Source: G963677915 sp963677915 (GTDB lineage: Bacteria; Bacillota; Clostridia; Lachnospirales; Vallitaleaceae). Taken from it: a stretch of 34,684 nt of DNA. Of the stretch, positions 1 through 8,300 are shown piece after piece (the first letter of the stretch is position 1; each line of letters opens with the position of its first letter). Under the pieces are notes generated by a model that did no database searches, was not told the origin of the DNA, and worked only from the letters and a program-made list of their open reading frames with translations. Both the position numbers and the translations under genes were made by a program. The stretch is taken from the NCBI GenBank assembly GCA_963677915.2, contig CAXXGE010000045.1:1-34684 (forward strand), in the 5' to 3' direction.

Positions 1-705
1 GGAACGACCATTGCCAAGCTGCTGAACCATACTGGGGAAGACGATATCATCGAAGAATCGGTGAACCTTAGAAAAGTCTTCGATGTGGATCAGAGACAGG
101 CTAGAGACTATCCTCCAGAACGGATAGCGGAAGCGATGGAAGCCTACAATCTTGAACGCATCAGGATGACTTATGAAGAGTACAAGACGATGAACCGGGA
201 CGCGAAGAACCGGTATGAATATATCGATGGAGAAGTCTATATGCTTTCGGCCCCGTCGGTATACCATCAGAGGATCGTATCGAGGATACATGTGGCATTC
301 GCCAGCTATCTTAGAGGGAAGCCGTGCGATGCATTTGTGTCGCCCTTTGATGTAACGCTGTGTCGTAGAGGGAATGAAAAGTTTACCAGTGTGGTGCAGC
401 CTGATCTTCTGGTCATCTGCGATTGGAAGAAGTATGTGGACGAAGACGGTCACTATACAGGCATCCCCAGACTGGTTGTTGAAGTTCTTTCTCCTGGTAA
501 TACGGTGAAAGAGATGATTACAAAGCTGGATTTGTACAGGGACAGTGGTATAGAGGAATACTGGATTATTGACGACAGAAGGCTGCAGCTCGTGGTGTAC
601 AGGTTTGAAGACTACGAGATTACAGAGACGAAGGTGTATAGGATAGACGATACATGCAGCTCCTTCGTTTTTGAAGGAATGGAATTCCAGCTGACGGATG
701 AATAG
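1..705 (+). CDS. Uma2-family (DUF820) endonuclease-like protein, 5' end cut by window
   Basis: The frame is open from the first base of the window, so the gene probably starts upstream. A GTG at 61 is possible but has no convincing ribosome binding site. The core (from MTYEEYKTM through YEYIDGEVYML, VQPDLLVICD and RLVVEVLSPGN) matches the Uma2 family, a restriction-endonuclease-like PD-(D/E)XK fold. The Asp in QPDLL and the Glu in VEVLS fit the active-site positions. At least 60 residues precede the core, more than the usual short Uma2 N-terminus, and they could belong to a helical or antitoxin-like domain. Family members are abundant, often multicopy, and of poorly known function. The stop is directly followed by the esterase gene, so the two are probably cotranscribed. 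Confidence 0.8.
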   Translation, partial: GTTIAKLLNHTGEDDIIEESVNLRKVFDVDQRQARDYPPERIAEAMEAYNLERIRMTYEEYKTMNRDAKNRYEYIDGEVYMLSAPSVYHQRIVSRIHVAFASYLRGKPCDAFVSPFDVTLCRRGNEKFTSVVQPDLLVICDWKKYVDEDGHYTGIPRLVVEVLSPGNTVKEMITKLDLYRDSGIEEYWIIDDRRLQLVVYRFEDYEITETKVYRIDDTCSSFVFEGMEFQLTDE

Positions 706-726
706 ATGTTGAGTGAGGTGAAAGCT

Positions 727-1371
727 ATGAAACGTATTGTTTGTTTTGGAGATTCAAATACATGGGGATTCGACCCGGCAACAATGGAGCGGCATCCCGC
801 GGATGTCAGATGGACTGGCGTATTGGCTAAGGAGCTTGGAAGGGACTACCTGGTCTTAGAAGAGGGGCTGAACGGCAGGACCACTGTGTTCGACGATCCG
901 ATTGAAGGGGTTGAGAAGAACGGTCTGCGCTATCTGGAGCCCTGCATCAAGTCTCATGCGCCCTTCGACCTTATCGTCATCATGCTGGGTACCAACGACT
1001 TGAAAGTGCGCTTCGGTATGGGTGCCTTTGATATCGCTGCGGGAGCAGCAAGGCTTGCAGAAATCGTTATGAAGAGCGAATGCGGCATCGGCGGCTTGCC
1101 TCCGAAGGTGCTTCTGGTATCGCCGATCCATATCCATGAGAATATCATGTACAAGCCATACGGGGATATGTTCGGAAAGGACAGTTATGAAAGGTCTCTA
1201 GGGCTTTCGAAATTCTACAGCATCAACAGACAGCTTCTTGGATGTGAGTTTCTGGATGCGTCCAGGTTTGCATATCCGAGTGAAGTCGACAGCATCCATA
1301 TGGACCCGGATGATCATAGGAAGCTTGGGGTTGCAATGGCGGAGAAGATAAGGAGCATTTTGACTGTGTAA
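727..1371 (+). CDS. SGNH/GDSL-family esterase (arylesterase-like)
   Basis: This protein of about 214 aa carries all SGNH-hydrolase blocks. GDSNTWG near the N-terminus holds the nucleophilic Ser, EEGLNGRTT has the oxyanion Gly, GTNDLK has the Asn, and DSIHMDPDDH near the C-terminus has the Asp and His. The pattern GDSNTWGFDP with LNGRTT is typical of the arylesterase/lysophospholipase L1-like subgroup. No signal peptide is visible, so it is likely cytoplasmic. The ATG at 727 is preferred over the one at 706 because GAGGTG lies just before it and the protein then begins MKRIVCFGDS, as in relatives. Substrate is unknown. It lies between the Uma2 gene and a chromate transporter with short gaps, probably in one transcript. 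Confidence 0.85.
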   Translation: MKRIVCFGDSNTWGFDPATMERHPADVRWTGVLAKELGRDYLVLEEGLNGRTTVFDDPIEGVEKNGLRYLEPCIKSHAPFDLIVIMLGTNDLKVRFGMGAFDIAAGAARLAEIVMKSECGIGGLPPKVLLVSPIHIHENIMYKPYGDMFGKDSYERSLGLSKFYSINRQLLGCEFLDASRFAYPSEVDSIHMDPDDHRKLGVAMAEKIRSILTV

Positions 1372-1389
1372 ACGAAATGAGGTGACAGC

Positions 1390-2556
1390 GTGGCTCTGAA
1401 ATGGAAATTTCTTGAAGACGTATTCATTTGTTCATTGGGAGCTTATGGAGGGCCTGAAGCCCATTACGGTGTTTTTACCGACCAACTGGTGACTAAGAAA
1501 AAGTATCTAACTGAAGAGGAACTCATAGAGCTGATTGCCTTGTGCAGTATTCTGCCGGGGCCCACGAGTACCCAGACTATCGTGTCCATCGGTTATATGA
1601 CCAGTGGGCCTTTACTTGCCTTTCTGACGATGATGGTTTGGGCACTGCCAGTTATCGTTGCAATGACGCTGCTGTCGTTCCTCTACAGTTTCCTTGCAGG
1701 GATGAACATTTCTTCGGATATATTGAGGTATATCGGCCCCATGGCTGTTGGTTTCATTGTCGTAGCGGCTTTTAGAATCGGAAGGAAAGTGGTGACGGAC
1801 AAGATGACGGTACTTTTGCTTCTGTTCGGTGCGGTCACCACATACTTCTTTCGTGATGCTTATGTATTTCCAAGTGTTCTCGTTGTTGGCGGCATCATCA
1901 GCATTCTCCTCTCTAAAGAGACAAACCTTTGGAACAGGACGAAGTTGAATCCGCCTTGGCCTTATCTGATTGTGTTTGCGGTCATTGCAGTATCGGGTGT
2001 TGTCGTATCGCTGACATGGGACAACAAGCTAGTCAACCTTTTTGAAGCCTTCTACCGCTATGGATATCTGGTGTTCGGCGGTGGTCAGGTAGTTGTTCCG
2101 GTCATGTACAGTGACCTTGTGACAGTGCACGGATATATGACAAGTCAGGAGTTTCTCACAGGCTATGGCTTGGTTCAAGGGCTACCGGGACCCATGTTCA
2201 GCTTCAGCGCTTATGCTGGCGGCATGGCAGCCCGCGGCAGTACTACGTACATTCAGCTTCTGGGTGCCATAGCAGGCAGTCTCGGTATATTCCTGCCAGG
2301 TCTGCTGCTGATCTATTTCATCTATCCTGTTTGGGAAAACCTGAAAAAGATTAAAGGCATCAAGGTGTCGCTGAAAGGCATCAACGCGGTAGCGGGGGGG
2401 CTGATCAGCATATCCGCGGTTATTCTTATGCAAAAGAGCGGTTTTGCGCTTGATAATTTACTGGTAGTTCTTTTGACAGTTGTGTTGCTTCTGACGAGGA
2501 AGATCCCTGCACCGTTAATTGTGGTCATGTCAATTGCTGCGGGTGTTGTGTTTTAA
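1390..2556 (+). CDS. chrA: Chromate transporter, CHR family, two-domain form
   Basis: This 388-aa multi-pass membrane protein has two CHR domains in tandem. The N-terminal half has GGPEAHYGVF and a PGPTSTQ motif, and the C-terminal half has FGGGQVVVPV and LPGPMFSF. The repeated PGP signature and about ten hydrophobic segments fit the long-chain ChrA family, which is proposed to move chromate or sulfate-like anions. The start is a GTG at 1390 with GAGGTG upstream. The true substrate cannot be read from sequence, and many clostridial members sit far from metal-resistance genes, as here. The symbol is given for the family, not for proven chromate resistance. Confidence 0.85.
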   Translation: MALKWKFLEDVFICSLGAYGGPEAHYGVFTDQLVTKKKYLTEEELIELIALCSILPGPTSTQTIVSIGYMTSGPLLAFLTMMVWALPVIVAMTLLSFLYSFLAGMNISSDILRYIGPMAVGFIVVAAFRIGRKVVTDKMTVLLLLFGAVTTYFFRDAYVFPSVLVVGGIISILLSKETNLWNRTKLNPPWPYLIVFAVIAVSGVVVSLTWDNKLVNLFEAFYRYGYLVFGGGQVVVPVMYSDLVTVHGYMTSQEFLTGYGLVQGLPGPMFSFSAYAGGMAARGSTTYIQLLGAIAGSLGIFLPGLLLIYFIYPVWENLKKIKGIKVSLKGINAVAGGLISISAVILMQKSGFALDNLLVVLLTVVLLLTRKIPAPLIVVMSIAAGVVF

Positions 2557-2573
2557 CGTGAATTTGCTAGATT

Positions 2574-2601
2574 TTTACAGGTTTAATGGTAAAATTATAA
2601 T
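2574..2601 (+). promoter_or_regulatory. Sigma-A-type promoter for hppA
   Basis: A TTTACA -35 (2574-2579) is separated by 16 bp from a perfect TATAAT -10 (2596-2601). It lies 57 bp before the pyrophosphatase start, in the AT-rich gap after the chromate transporter gene. Confidence 0.7.
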
Positions 2602-2658
2602 ATACATAGAATCAAGCAATAATTATTCCAAAACATTGTATAGGGATGGAGGGCTTTT

Positions 2659-4830
2659 ATGCTGGAGTTTCTACTAATTATCATTGCAATAGCCTCGGCT
2701 ATCATACTCGCTGCCTACAACTTCCATGCTGTAAAACGACTGGACGAGGGAACAGACCTCATGAAGGAAATTGCAGCAGCAATACGGGAAGGCGCCAACG
2801 CCTTTATCAACCATGAATACAAGGTGATCTCCAAAATAGCTGTGCTTATTGCGGTGATTCTGGGCATCCTTGTACATTGGTACGTCGGTGTCGCCTTTGC
2901 CTTGGGTGCGCTGATGAGCGGTACTGCCGGTTTCATCGGCATGAGAATCGCAACGTTTGCGAACGTACGCGTATCCAACAAGGCCAGAGAATCCAAAAGC
3001 CTTGGCAAGACATTGAAAGTGGCATTCCAGGGCGGATCCGTCATGGGTCTTTCAGTCGGTGGTTTCGCACTGCTTGGCCTGTTCATCGTCTACCTGGTAT
3101 TCGGCAAACTCCTGGGCCAGTTGGACATCCAAAACCTGGTGATTCAGAAAAACTGGGTCGGCATCCAGTTTATTCCTTTTACAATGAGTGTATCGGGTTA
3201 TGCACTTGGTTGCTCGATTATTGCCATGTTCGACAGGGTCGGCGGCGGCATCTACACAAAAGCAGCTGATATGGGCGCTGACTTGGTTGGCAAGACGGAA
3301 GCGGGCATTCCTGAGGACGACCCAAGGAACCCTGCTACAATCGCTGACAACGTGGGCGATAATGTCGGTGACGTAGCAGGACTTGGCGCAGACCTTCTTG
3401 AGTCCTATGTCGGAGCGATTATTTCCGCTGTCGTTCTGATGGCATATTTTGCCTATACAACAAGCGGAACAAGCACGGCACTTGATGGAGTGCTTGTAGA
3501 TAAGCTTGTCATGTATCCAATTCTTTTTGCTGCGGTAGGCCTGATCAGCTCCGTAATCGGAATATTGTCCCTGCTCGTCAGAAAGCTGTCCGAGCGGCCG
3601 CACAAAGAACTCAATATGGCTATCTGGATTTCGGCGGGCATGACGATTGTCTTGAATGGCGTTTTGACAATGACTTATTTCAGAGGTATGGATATTTCCG
3701 CCCTTGGTTTCAAGGTGGGGGTCCTTTCTCCATGGATTTCGGCAATCTTCGGTATTGGTTCCGGAGTACTGATCGGCTTCCTGGCTGAATACTATACGAG
3801 TTATGACTATAAGCCGACACGGGTCATCGCTGAGAAATCAATCCAGGGTACAGCCCTTACGATTACTCAAGGTTTGGCAGTAGGCATGAAATCCACTTTC
3901 ATGCCGGTTATCGTTCTTGCTTTTGCGGCGATGGCATCTTACTATTTCTCGGGGCTTTACGGTGTGGCAATGGCTGCCATCGGCATGCTGTCCTTCGTTG
4001 CATCATCTGTTACTGTCGACTCCTATGGTCCAATCGCAGACAACGCTGGCGGTATCAGCGAGATGAGCAAGCTGGATCCTGAAGTAAGGAAAATCACTGA
4101 TAAGCTCGACTCGGTCGGTAATACAACTGCAGCAATCGGTAAAGGTTTCGCAATCGGTTCGGCGGCTCTTGCTGCCCTGTCCCTTATGGCATCCTTCCTG
4201 TATTCACAGGCGTCGCCTGGAGATACGATGGGTTACATGCTGTCCATCAATATCATCAATCCGCTGACACTAGCAGGTGCACTGGTTGGCGGTGCGCTGC
4301 CATTCTTCTTCTCTGGCATCCTGATCGAGGCGGTTGCACATGCAGCGGCTGCGATGGTAGCGGAGGTGCGTCGTCAATTCAAGGAGATTCCTGGTATTCT
4401 GACTGGTGAAAACAAGCCTGACTATACCAAATGCATCGAGATTTCTTCTGAAGGCGCCCTCAAGGAAATGGTCCGTCCTGCAATGATTTCCGTACTGGTT
4501 CCACTTTTCAGCGGATTCGTCTTCGGTGCTGAATTCGTCGGCGGCCTGCTGTTCGGTACAACATTGTCCGGTATCATGCTGGCTCTGTTTACGGCGAACA
4601 GCGGCGGTGCTTGGGACAACGCGAAGAAACTGATTGAGTCAGGCACATTCATGAATTTGAAAAAAGGCTCGGATGTCCACGCTTCAACTGTTATCGCCGA
4701 CACGGTCGGAGATCCGCTGAAGGATACCGTAGGCCCTTCTCTCGATATCCTGATCAAGATTATGGCAATGATTTCTCTCGTTACAGTATCGATTTTCAAC
4801 CATTTCAACCTGCTTAATCTTTTCAATTGA
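2659..4830 (+). CDS. hppA: Membrane-bound ion-pumping pyrophosphatase
   Basis: This 723-aa integral membrane protein hydrolyses pyrophosphate and uses the energy to pump H+ or Na+ outward. Residues about 204-250 hold the catalytic loop (DMGADLVGK, then EDDPRNPATIADNVGDNVGD) that binds Mg-pyrophosphate. A second acidic cluster lies at about 454-464 (DSYGPIADNAGG), and a third near the C-terminus has DTVGDPLKDTVGPS. The sequence GNTTAAIGKG at 487-496 has Ala where K+-independent enzymes carry Lys, so this is the K+-dependent type. Pumped ion (Na+ versus H+) is not decided here. The length is normal for the family. GGAGG precedes the ATG, and the gene has its own promoter. It conserves energy in anaerobes. 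Confidence 0.95.
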   Translation: MLEFLLIIIAIASAIILAAYNFHAVKRLDEGTDLMKEIAAAIREGANAFINHEYKVISKIAVLIAVILGILVHWYVGVAFALGALMSGTAGFIGMRIATFANVRVSNKARESKSLGKTLKVAFQGGSVMGLSVGGFALLGLFIVYLVFGKLLGQLDIQNLVIQKNWVGIQFIPFTMSVSGYALGCSIIAMFDRVGGGIYTKAADMGADLVGKTEAGIPEDDPRNPATIADNVGDNVGDVAGLGADLLESYVGAIISAVVLMAYFAYTTSGTSTALDGVLVDKLVMYPILFAAVGLISSVIGILSLLVRKLSERPHKELNMAIWISAGMTIVLNGVLTMTYFRGMDISALGFKVGVLSPWISAIFGIGSGVLIGFLAEYYTSYDYKPTRVIAEKSIQGTALTITQGLAVGMKSTFMPVIVLAFAAMASYYFSGLYGVAMAAIGMLSFVASSVTVDSYGPIADNAGGISEMSKLDPEVRKITDKLDSVGNTTAAIGKGFAIGSAALAALSLMASFLYSQASPGDTMGYMLSINIINPLTLAGALVGGALPFFFSGILIEAVAHAAAAMVAEVRRQFKEIPGILTGENKPDYTKCIEISSEGALKEMVRPAMISVLVPLFSGFVFGAEFVGGLLFGTTLSGIMLALFTANSGGAWDNAKKLIESGTFMNLKKGSDVHASTVIADTVGDPLKDTVGPSLDILIKIMAMISLVTVSIFNHFNLLNLFN

Positions 4831-4843
4831 AAGGAAGATGACG

Positions 4844-5533
4844 ATGGGACTTTTTTACGGACCCACATATATTTTGGTAATTATCGGCGTCGTGCTCAGC
4901 ATGATGGCTTCTTCGAAGGTGAAAAGCACCTACAGCAAATTCAGCCGTGTATTGAGCAGGAGTGGCGTGACGGCGGAGTCGGCTGCAGGTTCGATCCTGA
5001 ATGGTGCGGGTATCTATGATGTGAGGATAGACAGGATTCAGGGAAACCTGACTGACCACTATGATCCTAAAGACAAAGTCCTCAGGCTGTCGGACAGTAC
5101 CTATGGTTCGTCGTCGGTGGCTGCCATCGGTGTGGCTGCCCATGAATGCGGCCATGCGATACAGGACAATGTGGGTTATACGCCTATCAGGGTAAGGAGC
5201 GCCATCGTTCCTGTGGTGAATATCGGCTCCAAGGTTTCATGGCCGCTGATTATCATCGGGCTTCTCATGAGTTCTGCGGGCTTGCTTCAATTGGGCATTA
5301 TCATGTTCGCGCTGGTTGTTGTCTTTCAGCTGGTGACGCTGCCGGTTGAGTTCGATGCTTCCAGAAGGGCGATTGCAATTCTGGGTTCGTCGGGCACGCT
5401 TTATGAAGACGAGCTGCAGGGGGCGAAAAAGGTGCTGGATGCGGCGGCTCTTACTTATGTAGCGGCGGCAGCGGCTTCGATTCTGCAGCTTCTGAGGCTG
5501 ATTCTGCTTTTTGGAGGAAGAAGGCGTGACTGA
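4844..5533 (+). CDS. YugP-family membrane zinc metallopeptidase
   Basis: This protein of about 229 aa has the zinc-binding helix HECGH (in VAAHECGHAIQ) and the downstream PVEFDASRRA motif that supplies the third ligand, as in Zn_peptidase_2 (YugP) proteins. An N-terminal transmembrane helix, two or three central hydrophobic helices and a hydrophobic C-terminus place it in the membrane with the catalytic domain on one face. The ATG at 4844 is preferred over 4838 because GGAAG ends six bases before it. It follows hppA after 13 bp and is probably cotranscribed. Physiological substrates of this family are unknown. Confidence 0.85.
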   Translation: MGLFYGPTYILVIIGVVLSMMASSKVKSTYSKFSRVLSRSGVTAESAAGSILNGAGIYDVRIDRIQGNLTDHYDPKDKVLRLSDSTYGSSSVAAIGVAAHECGHAIQDNVGYTPIRVRSAIVPVVNIGSKVSWPLIIIGLLMSSAGLLQLGIIMFALVVVFQLVTLPVEFDASRRAIAILGSSGTLYEDELQGAKKVLDAAALTYVAAAAASILQLLRLILLFGGRRRD

Positions 5534-5584
5534 TGGAGGAAAGGCTAAGAACGTCATGGCTGTACCTTTTCACGGTGGAGAAAG

Positions 5585-5722
5585 ATGGGGTTCTGCTCGG
5601 TTCGCTTTTTCCTACTGATTGGCTGTGAGGTCTTGCTGATTATCAGATGGAAAAAGAGAATTTATGATGAAATCAAATGTATGCCCTATATCAATAGAAA
5701 CTACGAACGGCAATGCCGCTAG
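5585..5722 (+). CDS. Possible 45-aa membrane miniprotein
   Basis: An ATG at 5585 follows GGTGGAG by four bases and opens a 45-codon frame. It encodes one hydrophobic segment (FFLLIGCEVLLII) followed by basic residues (RWKKR), as in a single-pass membrane peptide. No family is recognised. The remaining bases between the peptidase and nitroreductase genes (5534-5825) show no terminator or clear promoter. A 31-codon frame beginning at 5533 also overlaps the peptidase stop. Any of these may be remnants of a decayed gene. Confidence 0.25.
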   Translation: MGFCSVRFFLLIGCEVLLIIRWKKRIYDEIKCMPYINRNYERQCR

Positions 5723-5825
5723 AGCGACGGGCCTACTGGTAGCGTTTGCTGGTACAGCCAATCACAGGACTGGTGCTGCCGTTCTACAAATCACGCAAAA
5801 CAGTTCAATAGAAAAGGGTGATTTT

Positions 5826-6353
5826 ATGGAAGCACTGGAAGCAATCACGACACGATGCAGCATAAGGAAATTTACGGGAGAGCCACTAACGGAAGTCCAA
5901 TGGGATAAAGTGCTCAGGGCGGGCTTTGCGGCTCCTTCAGCGCACAACTTAAGGCCGTGGCATTTCATTGGGGTGACGGATAACGAGCTTCTTGAAAACA
6001 TTGCAGACGCCCATCCCCATGCCAAGATGGCACCAGTTGCCGGAGGTGCGATCCTTGTTTGCGGGGACAGAAATATCCAGGAGGAGGAAGGGTTTCTAGT
6101 GGAAGATTGTTCTGCGGCGATACAGAATATGCTGATTGCTGTAAACGGCCTGGGACTCGGCGCGGTCTGGTGCGGCGTTTATCCGGTAGAGGACCTGATT
6201 GCGGCAATGACCGAACTGTTTGGTCTTCCTGAGCATGTTGTGCCTATCGGACTTGTGGTCCTTGGTAACAAGGCAGGCAGCAGAAAGCCTTTTGACAAAT
6301 ACGATCCATCGAGGATTCATGTGAATGGTTGGAGCGGCTCCATACCTTTATAA
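5826..6353 (+). CDS. Nitroreductase-family FMN oxidoreductase
   Basis: This 175-aa protein begins MEALEAITTRCSIRKF and contains RCSIRKFTGEPL (phosphate of FMN) and APSAHNLRPWHF, the flavin-binding signature of the nitroreductase fold. GLGAVWCGVYP then contacts flavin, and a C-terminal arm has GNKAGSRKPFDKY. Such enzymes reduce nitroaromatics, quinones or flavins with NAD(P)H in the cytoplasm, but the substrate here is unknown. The start at 5826 is favoured by AAAAGGGTG seven bases upstream. The frame extends back to 5664 without any family similarity. The stop lies in the loop of a strong terminator, so the transcript ends here. Confidence 0.88.
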   Translation: MEALEAITTRCSIRKFTGEPLTEVQWDKVLRAGFAAPSAHNLRPWHFIGVTDNELLENIADAHPHAKMAPVAGGAILVCGDRNIQEEEGFLVEDCSAAIQNMLIAVNGLGLGAVWCGVYPVEDLIAAMTELFGLPEHVVPIGLVVLGNKAGSRKPFDKYDPSRIHVNGWSGSIPL

Positions 6354-6372
6354 GGTATGGGGTCTTTTTTTT
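6338..6372 (+). terminator. Rho-independent terminator after the nitroreductase gene
   Basis: An 11-bp stem (CTCCATACCTT pairing with AAGGTATGGGG, one wobble) with a 3-base loop is followed by an eight-T run at 6365-6372. The nitroreductase stop codon is in the loop region. Confidence 0.9.
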
Positions 6373-6379
6373 AGATGAA

Positions 6380-6439
6380 GGTGCCGGGGAGTAAAACATT
6401 CCCTCCCGGGGAGTAAAACATTCCCTCCCGGGGAGGAAT
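6380..6439. repeat. Palindromic repeat, left part, with 22-bp tandem units, split by the IS
   Basis: The stretch starts with GGTGCCGGGGAGTAAAA (6380-6396). A 22-bp unit beginning CCGGGGAGTAAAACATT is repeated exactly at 6384-6405 and 6406-6427. A third unit starts at 6428 and is interrupted at 6440 by the insertion sequence. The other side of the IS (8627-8643) is the exact reverse complement of the first 17 bases, so both sides belong to one palindromic locus. Confidence 0.8.
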
Positions 6440-6468
6440 GTGAACTTCCAATAATTTCTAGACCTAAA
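6440..6468 (+). repeat. Left terminal inverted repeat of the IS
   Basis: It begins GTGAACTTCCA and ends TAGACCTAAA over 29 bases, matching the right end at 8590-8617 in inverse orientation. Confidence 0.85.
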
Positions 6469-6500
6469 GAAAAAATATATCTCAAAAAAATCCTATAGAG

Positions 6501-6536
6501 CCCGTATTTCCGCGGTTTTTCTTGCAGAAATACGGG
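6501..6536 (+). other. Stem-loop upstream of the transposase promoter
   Basis: A perfect 10-bp stem (CCCGTATTTC at 6501-6510, GAAATACGGG at 6527-6536) encloses a 16-base loop. It overlaps the -35 box of the transposase promoter. It would form in RNA reading in from outside the element but not in the element's own transcript, so it may limit impinging transcription, as seen in other IS families. Confidence 0.5.
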
Positions 6537-6550
6537 CGTTATGCTATACT
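6523..6550 (+). promoter_or_regulatory. Transposase promoter
   Basis: TTGCAG (6523-6528) and TATACT (6545-6550) are 16 bp apart. The expected transcription start falls inside the palindrome at 6554-6575. Confidence 0.6.
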
Positions 6551-6553
6551 ATA

Positions 6554-6575
6554 TTTAGGTCTATATAGACCTAAA
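6554..6575. promoter_or_regulatory. Perfect 22-bp palindrome, putative transposase operator
   Basis: The half-site TTTAGGTCTAT is followed by its exact reverse complement. Each half contains TAGACCTAAA, the same ten bases found at the inner end of both terminal inverted repeats. It overlaps the predicted transcription start, so transposase or the accessory ORF product could bind here and repress the element's own promoter. Confidence 0.6.
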
Positions 6576-6586
6576 TGGGAGGGCTT

Positions 6587-8290
6587 ATGTATCTTGATTT
6601 TTTAGTGAAAATTCCAGAAGCACCAGGCAAAATTCTACGCGAAAAAAGAGGCGATATCACCTATATAAAATATGAATATGACAGAATATATGATCCCGAA
6701 CGCAAGTATACATTCCCGAAGAGAGTGACTATCGGGAAGCAGTCAAAAGCGGATGATACAATGATGCAGCCAAACCAAAGTTTTTTGACCTATTTTCCGG
6801 GAGCGGATTTGCCGCTGAGCGAAAGCAGAACCGACAGAAGCAGCTGTCTTCGAATAGGGGCATATATTGTGATTCATAAGATTATCCGGGAGTATAAACT
6901 TGAGGAAATACTTGGCATGTATTTCAAGGATAGGGATTTGGGCCTCTTCCTTGATCTGGCCATCTATTCGATCATCACGGAAAACAATGCGGGACAGTAT
7001 TACCCTGACTATGCCTATAATCACCCGCTTTACACAAAAAGTATGAAAATATACAGCGATTCAACCGTATCAGCTTTTCTGCATTCGATTACAACGGACC
7101 AAAGCGCGGGATTCTTGAATGAATGGAATGGAAGTCGCAATCATAGAGAAAAAATATATATATCCTATGATTCTACAAACAAAAATTGTCAGGCTGGCGA
7201 CATTGAAATGCTGGAATACGGAAACCCGAAAGTCGATACCGGCAGTCCTGTTTTTAATTATGCAATCGCTTATGACATCAACAACAGAGAGCCTTTGTTT
7301 TACGAAAAGTATCCCGGAAGCATAGTAGATGTCTCGCAATTGCGAATCATGCTGAATAAAGCAAAAGGCTATGGGTACCAGAAGATAAGCTTTATTTTGG
7401 ACAGGGGTTACTTCAGCAAGAGCAACATAGAACACATGGATTCCCTTGGTTATGGTTTTGTCATTATGGTAAAAGGAATGGCCTCTTTCGTGAACAATCT
7501 GGTTTTAGAGCATCACGGAAGCTTCGAAAAGAAGCGATCCTGCGATATGAATGACTATGGCGTCTATGGAAAGACAGTGAAGGCCAGGCTCTATGAAACA
7601 GATAAAAAAGAACGGTATTTCCACATTTATCATAGTGTGACGAAAGAAGCTGCTGAGCGCACGGTGTTTGAAAACAAGATTAGGAAGATGAAAACGTATC
7701 TCATGGAGCACGTGAATGAAGAGATTGATTTTGGACCATCCTTTCAGAAATATTTTAATATGCATTATGATGAAGCAAGCAAAATGTTTATATATCCGGA
7801 AGAACGCACAGACGTTACAGAAAGGGAAATCGACCTATGCGGCTATTTTGTCATTGTGACTTCTGACAAAATGACAGCAAAGGAAGCGATTCATTTGTAT
7901 AAGAGTCGCGACGGATCAGAGAAGCTGTTTTCCGGAGATAAATCCTATCTAGGAAACAAGAGCATCCGTGTTCACACGAACGAATCGGCAGCTGCTAAAA
8001 TTTTCATTGAATTTATTGCATTAGTCATTAGAAACAAAATGTACACAGGTTTAATGGAAGCGATGAGAGATATGGGGAAAAAGCCGAATTATATGACTGT
8101 TCCTGCGGCAATCAGGGAGCTTGAAAAAATAGAGATGTCAAGGCAGACAGATAATATCTATAGGTTGGACCATGCGGTGACAGCAAGGCAGAAGACAATA
8201 CTTAAAGCATTTGGAATCGATGAGATTAATGTAAAACATAAAGCCACAGAGATCAGCAATATTTTAAAAACCAGTCAGTTAAAGAGATAG
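6587..8290 (+). CDS. IS4-superfamily DDE transposase (IS1634-like)
   Basis: This 567-aa transposase catalyses cut-and-paste movement of the surrounding element. Catalytic acids are visible at D195 (YDSTNKN), D272 (FILDRGYFS) and E445. The last lies in a complete Y-(2)-R-(3)-E-(6)-K signature (Y438, R441, E445, K452), diagnostic of the IS4 superfamily. A long insertion separates the second Asp from the Glu. Length fits IS1634-type enzymes. The ATG at 6587 has GGGAGG upstream and is preferred over the ATG at 6575, which lies in the operator palindrome. The frame is intact, so the element may be active. Codon use is more AT-rich than in flanking genes. Confidence 0.88.
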   Translation: MYLDFLVKIPEAPGKILREKRGDITYIKYEYDRIYDPERKYTFPKRVTIGKQSKADDTMMQPNQSFLTYFPGADLPLSESRTDRSSCLRIGAYIVIHKIIREYKLEEILGMYFKDRDLGLFLDLAIYSIITENNAGQYYPDYAYNHPLYTKSMKIYSDSTVSAFLHSITTDQSAGFLNEWNGSRNHREKIYISYDSTNKNCQAGDIEMLEYGNPKVDTGSPVFNYAIAYDINNREPLFYEKYPGSIVDVSQLRIMLNKAKGYGYQKISFILDRGYFSKSNIEHMDSLGYGFVIMVKGMASFVNNLVLEHHGSFEKKRSCDMNDYGVYGKTVKARLYETDKKERYFHIYHSVTKEAAERTVFENKIRKMKTYLMEHVNEEIDFGPSFQKYFNMHYDEASKMFIYPEERTDVTEREIDLCGYFVIVTSDKMTAKEAIHLYKSRDGSEKLFSGDKSYLGNKSIRVHTNESAAAKIFIEFIALVIRNKMYTGLMEAMRDMGKKPNYMTVPAAIRELEKIEMSRQTDNIYRLDHAVTARQKTILKAFGIDEINVKHKATEISNILKTSQLKR

Positions 8291-8300
8291 GAGAATGGGA

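Noticed and set aside
5720..5722. TAG read through as pyrrolysine in the 45-aa ORF
   Set aside because: No pyl genes or family similarity to support it; an open frame after the stop over about 100 bases is expected by chance.
6384..6439. Short tandem units as a CRISPR array
   Set aside because: The 22-bp units abut directly without spacers and are part of a palindrome; no cas genes are present.
6434..6439. Target-site duplication of the IS
   Set aside because: Left AGGAAT and right AAGGAAAT are similar but not an exact direct repeat, so I did not annotate one.
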